NCBI GenBank assembly: GCA_031308135.1
Contig: JAHLJT010003067.1
Span: forward strand, 1 to 64,000
Length of the DNA stretch: 64,000 nt
Origin: Acheta domesticus
Lineage: Eukaryota > Arthropoda > Insecta > Orthoptera > Gryllidae
Reading direction: 5' to 3'
Positions within the stretch are counted from its first letter, which is position 1, and each line of letters opens with the position of its first letter. Below the pieces are notes generated by a model that saw nothing but the letters and a program-made list of their open reading frames with translations, did no database searches and had not been told where the DNA came from. Shown here one piece after another: positions 56,361 to 64,000 of the stretch. A program made the position numbers and the translations under genes.

Positions 56361-58830
56361 ATTAGTGGTGGTACAGAATGGCACAGACTTTCCCCCATTA
56401 GTTTTCTATTTCCTTGGGTCTGGGCTAGCTATTCGGAATTGCCACATCCTCGCGCTAGCTGCCATCTATTACCCCACAACGTACATTTTTTTGACAATTT
56501 CTTAATTTTTGGGTTTCCTAATGGTAGAACGAAAATATTAGAGTATTAAAGATAAATAAAAACTCGTCCTAAATTGCAATTTTGTTCGAAAAATTTGAAA
56601 CTGGTTTCCAGAAAATGGCGTTTAAGCGCTACTAAAAATGCGAAATTGGAAGCTCTTTTTCACAAAAAATTTTTGAGTTTTCGAAACACTTCATTTGAAG
56701 TAATTTGAAGCATATTAACTCACAAATACAACAGTGTTTATAAAGTGCTGGTAATGTGCATAGTAAAGGTGTGAGATAACTTAACAAAAATTAAATTAAT
56801 GTAATTTTGTACAATACATTACACAAATTACATTTATGTAATTTTTGCAAAAAATACAACACAAATTTGAACTTTACTCATATTACTACTACTTTACTCA
56901 TATTAATGAGTTCAATTTGCACTATCTGTTCGAAAAGTTTTAAGAAAATATTTGGAGCCATTTTTGAGAAAAATGGCTTTTGAACTTTCTGAAAATGCAG
57001 AATTTTGAGCTAGTTTTCACAGAAAATGGATGAGATTTCGAAAAAGTTACTTGACATTATTTGAAACCATGTACTCATAAATATAATAATGTGAACAATC
57101 GCCGCTAATGTATATATTAACGACGTGAGACACAAATAAAAACAAATCATTTGTATAATTTTTGAAAGAAACAACAAAAGAATAGATCGGCGTTATGGAT
57201 AGATATGGCGATAGATATGGCGTTTATGCATTACCACCTAGATACCAGGCCTCACAACTCTGTAGTGACGTTATCAGCTAGGGGCCAGCTAAGACCGGAC
57301 ACCAACTCCCGCGCACGTACTCGGCAACTTGAAATCATTTGCTAGGGTTTAAGTAAATGGATTCTTTACACTATATGTCATAGCAAAATATATGATGTAA
57401 TCGAAGTAAATGTTAAGTATCGTTCGTATCGATAATCGGTACCACATAAGCTTTCGCGGTTTACACGGGCTACCTGTGACTACTCAGTTTCTACCTGTGA
57501 CAGCTACATATGACTACATATACGTAGCTTAAATAGTAAAAATATATTAAAGCTCAAACTCAATGTTGAGTAATTATTTGAACCTCATAAACCTGATACA
57601 AGTTAAGTCTCTGGGAAAGAGACTCGTCAGTCAAATATCACTCACGAATCGAGGTAATTTCCATTTTATTCTCACAACATTTAGGAAACGAGAGGCATCG
57701 TGAAAATATTTCACAAGGGAAATCACGTTCCTTTTATTTGTTTATTTTCATGAGAACTATTTCCAAAAAAGTAGAGAAAAAGTGTGATTGGATAGACACA
57801 TCCAAGAACTCAAAAATTATTGATGGTTCTTCTATAAATGTGCACCATCCATTAGTGAAGACAATTTGATTGATCGTTCTCTTTAGTTCAAGAGATTCAG
57901 GAAAAACTTTTGAACCATAGTGTTCCTTCTTACCCTAACAATTCAGTTATTATTTACAAATAATATGCTTTACCAGAATCATACTTCGTTTGTCATTTAA
58001 ACGTGAGATAGGCAAATAAATAAATCGAATTACACGCTATAAATCAGTCTGGTCCTGAACATGTTCCGCCTCATTTCGGCCCCTACGTAGTGATGTCAGC
58101 AAACTCCTCGGACCTCAGCTTTTAGGCCTTCTATCGAGAAGGTATTGGTTTATGTCATCTCACAGAGTACATTTATTAGTATCCCTCCCAAAAATTCAAA
58201 GAAAAATTTGGAGCCGTTTTTGAGAAACCTTGTTTTTGTAATTTTTAAAATTGCACATATTGCACACAATATTGCGCGAAAATGAGTAAAATGTTCAAAA
58301 AAATGAACATGACCTTAGTAAAAGAACTCACTCTGGAGAACAAATTTTATTGGAAGGAAAAATCTCTATCTTCAATTTTGTTGTTGTAGGAATTCGGAGA
58401 AAAGAAGAAAGAGACAGAAACAATTTGGAGCCGTTTTGGAGAAAATGTTGAAAATGTCCGGAGGACTTTATGTAAAGTACCCCCCAAATTAATGAACGTT
58501 TTTCAAAATCGCAGAGCTTTGACTCAGGCCAGATGGACGGAGGTTTCTTCAATTTGAAAAAAATCGTACGCATAGTTTAGGCGCTAGTGTTGTTCACGTA
58601 TCCCGGACAGACGGACGGACGTTTTGCTTCCAATTGGTTTTTCGGTATCAAGGAGTTACAAAACAGGGATTCTCGCTACACCACGTGATAGGGTTTTTGT
58701 TTTTTCTTAATTTAGCAACTAATTTTATCCTCTTTTTCGTTATCAGGGCCCGGCAATGAATTTTTTCTGTCGAAAATTCGCCGTTTTTTCGCGCAGCATA
58801 ACATAACTTTCTCTATACTCCGTGTATTAC
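56361..58830 (+). repeat. Rep-A copy 4, about 2.5 kb including a hAT-like insertion
   Basis: It starts ATTAGTGGTGGTACAGAATG and ends CAGCATAACATAACTTTCTC. The body mirrors copy 3 in reverse (TTTTTGAGAAA, GAGCTAGTTTTCACAGAAAA, CGGACAGACGGACGGACGTT). A 918-bp insertion at 57229-58146 has no counterpart in copy 3, where the two flanks are adjacent. No ORF survives. Confidence 0.75.
57229..58146. mobile_element. hAT-like non-autonomous element inside Rep-A copy 4, 918 bp
   Basis: The imperfect inverted ends are CATTACCACCTAGATACCAG and CAATACCTTCTCGATAGAAG (both then GGCCT). The flanking octamers CGTTTATG (57221-57228) and GGTTTATG (58147-58154) differ by one base. Comparison with Rep-A copy 3 independently predicts this as the inserted part. 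The interior lacks an ORF. Confidence 0.75.
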
Positions 58831-59157
58831 TCCGTATATACATATACGTTTACGGGAAAGTAAAAATATATTCTTCCGAATTCTTTATTTTCTGATTACA
58901 GCCAAGGTACCCTAATTTTGTCGAGAGTAATCAATTAGACATTAGATATTGTTTAGTACGTCTTACTCTGGTTTTATAGCTTCAATATCCTCAAATGAAA
59001 GGACTTCCATGTGATCGTCTCCTCTTGGAGTGTCTTTTATACTCTTTTTCTGTGACTTTTCTTGTCACTGTCCAACAGTAGTCCGACAGCATAGCAGTGT
59101 TCCATTTCCCTTTACCTATACCCAGTGGCTACCGGTACGGAATTCTATTGGTGGTGC

Positions 59158-59285
59158 CAAATAGTGATGAGACATCGATAACAAAACATCGAGGTTATCA
59201 ATTATCGATGTTCAAAATTCAAACATCGATGTTAATAAAGCATCGATCAAAAACATCTATGTTTTTAAACATCGATGAGGTGTTT
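59158..59285. repeat. Cluster of ATCGATG-type motifs
   Basis: At least six CATCGAT / ATCGATG motifs occur in about 125 bp after TAGTGATGAGACATCGATAA, with AACATCGATG in both directions. This layout resembles a subterminal zone of a hAT element that starts TAGTGATG. I could not find the other end in the window. Confidence 0.6.
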
Positions 59286-59289
59286 TAAA

Positions 59290-60880
59290 ACTGGTTTAGT
59301 AATCTCTAAAATAAAATTCGTGGGAAACAAAATTTAATTTTGTAGTGACCGTGTTTATTAAGTTTTCATGAAGATTACACTGAAAACAAACTAAAAAAAT
59401 AAGAAGAAATAAAAATACTCATCCTGAAACCCGAGAGCCCACAATAATCTCAAGAGGCTACAGATTCCTGAGTTCGCTGATGAAGGGTACGGGAAGTAGA
59501 GGGGAAGACTTGCGCCCACGGCGTACGTCGCCTCTCCATGCGAGACGCACGAAATACCAGGGCATCGGGTCTTCCTGTGCAAGAGATAGTCCAACGCCAC
59601 CTAAAATACAAATGTTCCCCAGATGGCATTGGATAGTCTGTTCGGTGAAGACAGGCCCTCTCTCGAACAATGTGGGCTACTGAGCCAGTTCGATTTCGGA
59701 CCTGTCTCATTCATAAGGGTACACACACGTAAGACGCTTGTTTCTCGCGCGGGAGGGCCCGGCGCGGAATGACGTCACTCGGCAGCTGGATTGCACCATG
59801 TTATCAAATGGAGGCGCACACAACGAACGCTATCGGCTTCCATCCGCCAGCGCCGGCCAGCAGCCGGAACTCTTGGGAGTTTCGGCGTGCTGGCTGCACT
59901 CGCTGGTTTTCAGTCGACTCGTGGCTTTGAAGTGTCTGATCACAAGATTCAAAAGGGATGGAGTACTTTTTTGGTTTTGATGTTGTTTGTGAGGCTGGTT
60001 GTGTGTAATAGAGGGGCAAAAGACACGCGAAGAAATGTGCTGGAAAGAAATTTCTTCGTATATGAACAAGTAAACATCTACATAACCTCAAATATATTTG
60101 TTTATGTAATGTTAAAAGTTACATTGAGTGAAACATTAATCAAATAAACAGAAACTAAATGAAAAGACAATTTCAGAAGCATTTATCAGTTTATGCGAGT
60201 GTACACAATTAGATTATACACGAATTTCAAAACTGTATCTCCCATAATTGATGAATTGGACGATCGTTCTGTAGACTGTCTTGCAACGTTCCGTGAATCC
60301 AATTGAATAGCGTTATTGGGAAAGTTATCTAATCCATATTTATCAATAATATCGTTTTGTAAAACACACATGCACCTCATAATTCTCGTAAATTAACATC
60401 AGTCTGCATCAGCTTAATATCTATTTTGAATATAATTGTCGAAAACAGCGTTCAATAATTCTATTATTCCATACACCATTTACTGTTATTCACAAAAACA
60501 GTGTATTTTCTTCTCGGCAGTCACTGGATATAATTTCGATAAATGAATGAAGTGAAGTACTAGGATGAACCGCTAGATCTCGACACTGTCGAATCGGCGT
60601 CTTATGTGTCCGCCCTTGCTGGTCGAGCAGCGCTGCTTATCAGCAGCAGATGCCGGCGTCGGCGTCCCAGCGTTCTACGTGTTTGTACCCTAAGAGACCC
60701 ATACAAACCAGCCGGCGGGGTGGAGGACTCTTGCACATCGTATCCGACTTCAGCCAATGAGCTTCAGGCACCAGTTTGCTTCCCAATATTAGCGGGAATT
60801 TTAAATGCAGCCAGGTACCAAAATATTAACATTGTTACAAGTCATTAAAACAGATATACCAAGCATTTCTTTTAAATATT
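59290..60880. other. Mixed stretch with GC-richer patches
   Basis: GC-richer patches at about 59460-59970 and 60595-60770 contain CpG and a TGACGTCA octamer (59769-59776). They could be promoter-like or old transposon ends. Open frames there are short, overlap on both strands and look like composition effects. I call no gene. Confidence 0.35.
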
Positions 60881-61200
60881 GACAGCAGTATTCATAGTCG
60901 ACACTTATACGATAAGTAAACGCTTAAGTAGTAAGGATTTTACTTAAAATAAGTGGACCCTTACGACAGTTTCGTAATCATAGACTCCACTTATTCCAGA
61001 TTTAAGGCAATATTTCGTTGCGTAATATTTGACAACATTGGTTTATTGGTTACTTGATGCAAATGTACAAGGCCGTGTCAATCTTGTTAACAAATTTAAG
61101 CGTATGAATAACATCCAGTTTCATCGACAGACAGTAAATAAATTATAAATTTCTTTTCGCTCCGTTGGTTTTAGCAGAATTCTTAAGATTTTGCATGTTT

Positions 61201-61345
61201 AGTAAAATGCGTAAAGAAAAGAGTTATTCAGTGAAGGAACATGCTGAACTGCGGGAAATTGTATTGAAATACAAAAACCTTGAAAACAATCAAATGCTGT
61301 TTCTGCACGTAAGAAGAAAGACACGTGGAAAATAATTGCAGCAGA
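61201..61345 (+). pseudogene. Harbinger Myb/SANT-like protein remnant
   Basis: SYSVKEHAELREIVLKYKNL is followed, after a frame change, by TWKIIAAEYNSNYK, the W...I...EYN core of Harbinger-associated SANT/trihelix proteins that help the transposase bind DNA. The rest is lost at the central palindrome. Confidence 0.5.
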
Positions 61346-61422
61346 ATATAATTCAAATTATAAAACAATTCCCAGGATTTTTCTTGTTAAACAGAGGAGA
61401 CCAAAACTGATTGTCCATCTCA

Positions 61423-61631
61423 TTGAATATTATTCTACAGGGTAGTATCTTCCTCATATTACAGACAAACAAAACAATTCTTTTTTAGGTTACATATGTT
61501 AATTTTTATCTATATTGCCTATTATTTTATGCCTTTATGCAATTATCTTGTCTATTTTTTATGAGCAAGATAGAAATTAACATTTGTAACCTAAAAAAAA
61601 TTGTTTTGATTGTCAGGATACTACTGTATGG
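61423..61631. repeat. Long central palindrome of the Harbinger remnant
   Basis: From about 61423 (ATATTATTCTACAG-GGTAGTATC) to 61631 (GATACTACTGTATGGAATAATA) the two halves are inverted copies. They include AAACAATT, TTTTTTAGGTTACA-ATGTTAAT and ATCT-GC strings, around a short AT-rich centre near 61525. Each arm is about 90 bp. Confidence 0.85.
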
Positions 61632-61921
61632 AATAATAAAACATGTTCATATGGTGCATTGTGATCATTGTAGGATAATCTATAAAATACGGACCTTGTA
61701 AGATAGCCCACAAAATATTGTCCGGTATCTTTTTCAAACCGATATCTCTTTTTAAATTCTTGTTGACTATGGATTTCTAAAGGATTTTCTATGTCTCTCA
61801 AATATCGCTTGGGTATACGATCTTCCGTGTTGATTTCAATGTACTCCAAAAATGCTTCAAAATCATTTATGTTATCCATGTTGAAAAATAAGCGTTCACT
61901 AAAAGGTACAGATGAGCTCAC
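61613..61921 (-). pseudogene. Harbinger transposase N-terminal fragment
   Basis: The frame contains DINDFEAFLEYIEI-like sequence, then PKRYLRDIENPLEIHSQQEF and KKRYRFEKDTGQYFVGYL. This is the R-.-Y-.-RD-.-NP / F-..-R(F/Y)RF-K block at the start of HARBI1-like transposases. It stops at the central palindrome, so the DDE core is missing. Confidence 0.7.
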
Positions 61922-62029
61922 TTATAAGTATAAGTCAATGCTTAAGCAAACAAGTGATAACTATGAATTGAAAATATGAATAAGTAAACACTTATGTGTT
62001 CCTCAAAAATAAGTGTCAACTATGAATAC

Positions 62030-64000
62030 GGCCCTGAATCTTTTACACCTTCATCGTGTTATTTTTGGTTGGTTACCGTTGAAAATTGTCACATTAGGTC
62101 ACTTTCAAAATGTTTTCTCACATTTCTCGCTCTCCATGTAACATGACGTCGTGTCTGGTCTGGCTATTCAAATGAAGTGCCCGTGCTGAGGTCACGTGGT
62201 TCGTGACGCTTTTCACTATGAAATCAACACAGCGTTATTCATACCGCTTTAAATGGGCAGACATGATGCCTATCTGTAGGTGGCTCAGAGGTTTAGGAGA
62301 GGTCGACAGATATCACTGCATCCCGTGCGTTTGAAGAGAGTTGATTTTGACAGAGCATCGAATGACCAAGCGCTCGTTCAAATGAATTACTACAAGGAAA
62401 ATATTTTGAAGAAACGATATTTTATATACATATTTGTGGTGAAAAATTTATTTTCCTTCAGTTTGGTGTGTGGTGTCACGGCGCACTGGCACTACCAAGC
62501 CATCACTGCCTCTTCCATTTGCGAAATGTACTGATGGAATCGCTCCCCGTGTTCGTCACTTACAGCACCGAAATTGTCGGGAGGAGTCTAGGTGGGAATG
62601 TAGGAAATGAAGCTTATCCTGTGAAGATGAAGGATGCAGTGATTTCTTTCGTCTGCATCTGGCTGTTGAGTGTACTGTTTCGGAGGGAGTGGTTCAGACA
62701 GTCTGTCTCCATGTGGTTGAATGGCTGATGGGATGTTGTGATATTCTACACTCAACATCGTTTTTCTGGACATGCCATGCAGTCATGAAACTATTCAGAG
62801 TAAAACAAATTACACATAAACCTTCACCTCTGTGCTCAGATGTGCCAACACGATCTCCAGGCGTTAAATTTCGTAAAAAAATTTCATAACTTGTATCGGC
62901 TATCTCTAAAAACCAAGAGCAAAATGCACATTTTAAAAGTCATTTTCGTTTCTTTCATTATCAAATGAAACAATAAAATCAAATAAATGGCTATTTTCAA
63001 TCCGGAAAGATTTTCACTGTTGGCCAGTGTAATCCGCTGAGATAACCCCGGCCCTTCTCAGCTAGTTCTTCGGTTATCGCCTAGACGCTGCTGCTGCGAT
63101 TCTTAGCGGAATGATGGCAATAATAGGGTAGGGAATAATTGATAGAACATACGGGTGGTATGTATCAGCAGCGAGGCGTGCCGATTTTTGGTGGGAAAGT
63201 AGCAATTCCGTGCTGTGTACCCAAATTTTTAAAGATCAAAATATTATTCAATAACAATATCACTAAAGTAATTGTTATTAAATAGTACATCCTTCGAATC
63301 AAATAAAATGCACATTTGTGATAATTAAAATGAAAAATGTTAACACTTTTAGAAGAGTTATAACAGCACCTATTCTTATTTTACTTTTATAGCATTGTGC
63401 AGATTGTTCAGACCACAATACTCAAAACTTGCCAAAATAGATTTTAACTTTCTACAAGAAACAAAATGCAAGGACAACAATATAACATAGTTATTAGCTC
63501 ATTCTGTTAACCACAAAACTTGTCGTATGAATTTCTTTGAAAAGTTTGTATAAATTGCTTCTAACAACACTTCTGTTGCAAGTTTGGTAAGTCAGGAGAT
63601 GGTCGCCCTTAGTTTACAATCTTTATGTTTTCACCGCTATCTCTACCCTGAAATGGCGTAATCAGAAGTGTCTTTTCAGTCACACATCACAGTCACTTGA
63701 AACACACCTTGAACTATCTATTAACAAAAAAATCTAACTCCAGCAAGCGAAAACGAGAAATTATTTGCTGAACGCAGAACTGAGTCACTAGGCAGCAGGA
63801 TAATGCCGCAGGCACTGTTTTGTGCTGAGCTCTACTGGCGCTACGCTTAATTGGAGCGGTGTGGTACCCGAAGGCCCAGTCACTGCAACTTTTATTTGCC
63901 GTTTAACAGAGTACGCTTCAGCGTATCTCAATCCTTCACTTAGACGTGTGGCATCGTAACAGCCCTACGGACGATAAATGCAGAGCCACGCGCGGTGCGC
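62030..64000. other. Stretch with weak transposon-like trace, otherwise empty
   Basis: The reverse strand at about 62590-62775 reads LSVEYHNIPSAIQPHGDRLS, a composition I associate with decayed insect transposon proteins, but I cannot name the family. The last kilobase (63000-64000) has short GC-rich patches and no feature I can support. Confidence 0.25.

Larger units (their letters stand above)
60888..62029. mobile_element. PIF/Harbinger element remnant, 1142 bp
   Basis: The ends are GTATTCATAGTCGACACTTA and, read inward from the right, GTATTCATAGTTGACACTTA. Subterminal ATAAGT / ACTTAT motifs repeat on both sides. The forward strand at 61201-61345 has a Myb/SANT-like remnant (SYSVKEHAELREIVLKYKN; TWKIIAAEYNSNYK). 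The reverse strand at 61613-61921 has the transposase N-terminus. Two divergent genes, one Myb-like and one transposase, are the usual Harbinger layout. The target duplication was not resolved. Confidence 0.78.

Noticed and set aside
59450..60150. Several 67-118-codon frames on both strands
   Set aside because: They overlap each other in many frames and share no known motif. The GC-richer composition explains them.
62468..62728. 86-codon forward-strand frame
   Set aside because: The reverse strand at 62590-62775 looks more protein-like, though weakly, so the forward frame is probably its shadow.
1..64000. CRISPR arrays, operons, ribosome binding sites
   Set aside because: Introns, LINE and gypsy elements and satellites show eukaryotic DNA. 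The regular repeats found are satellites or subterminal motifs, not spaced CRISPR repeats.

Overview
This window is AT-rich eukaryotic nuclear DNA with short spliced coding pieces. The mobile-element families point to an arthropod, most likely an insect: mariner, pogo/Tigger, piggyBac, hAT, PIF/Harbinger, Penelope-like, Jockey- and I-type LINEs, and short AACCT-type motifs. I see no confident single-copy host gene, no rRNA, no CRISPR array and no bacterial-style operon. Nearly everything recognisable is a mobile element, usually broken and often nested. The species cannot be told from the sequence alone.

Layout. 1-9.7 kb: a 102-bp tandem duplication, a reverse-strand LINE carrying RT and RNase H (about 1.7-4.7 kb), a 2.2-kb terminal-inverted-repeat (TIR) element of unknown family (4859-7015), a deleted hAT (7336-8111) and a diverged duplication. 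10-19.4 kb: a broken Mutator-like transposase gene (10.2-11.9 kb), an AT microsatellite, a 2.0-kb hAT with a perfect 8-bp target duplication (12201-14219), diverged repeats leading into a Helitron-like ORF remnant (15.6-16.7 kb), and a spliced gene for a zinc-finger plus ubiquitin-specific-protease-like protein (17752-19440). The two outer gene pieces look like the N- and C-terminal halves of one transposon protein. 19.8-24 kb: a Penelope-like element (RT plus GIY-YIG) beside a Jockey-like RT remnant. 26.1-28.2 kb: a satellite block with a 686-bp higher-order period built from four units of about 171 bp.

28.2-33.5 kb: a Jockey-type LINE (5' region, ORF1, start of ORF2) on the reverse strand, split by a hAT-like element (28826-30964) and a foldback element (32304-33080). 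33.5-36.07 kb: the 3' end of a Ty3/gypsy element, with integrase tail, polypurine tract and a short LTR. 36.08-40.26 kb: a pogo/Tigger element split by a hAT (37363-38653) and a mariner (38666-39589) that lie 12 bp apart. 41.8-42.5 kb: a second Tigger remnant. 43.0-48.4 kb: an AT-rich palindrome, two copies of an interspersed repeat (Rep-A) and a 3.0-kb copy of the unknown TIR element (Rep-B). 48.4-50.6 kb: an RT fragment and a decayed piggyBac. 50.6-56.3 kb: mostly plain AT-rich DNA with a 384-bp hAT MITE (52576-52959) and a few weak exon candidates. 56.36-58.83 kb: a Rep-A copy carrying a 918-bp hAT-like insertion. 59.1-64 kb: ATCGATG-type motif repeats, GC-richer stretches and a PIF/Harbinger remnant (60888-62029) with a long central palindrome.

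The nesting gives a relative insertion order in several places. Target duplications that I could read directly support five hAT-like insertions (one with a single mismatch) and several other boundaries.
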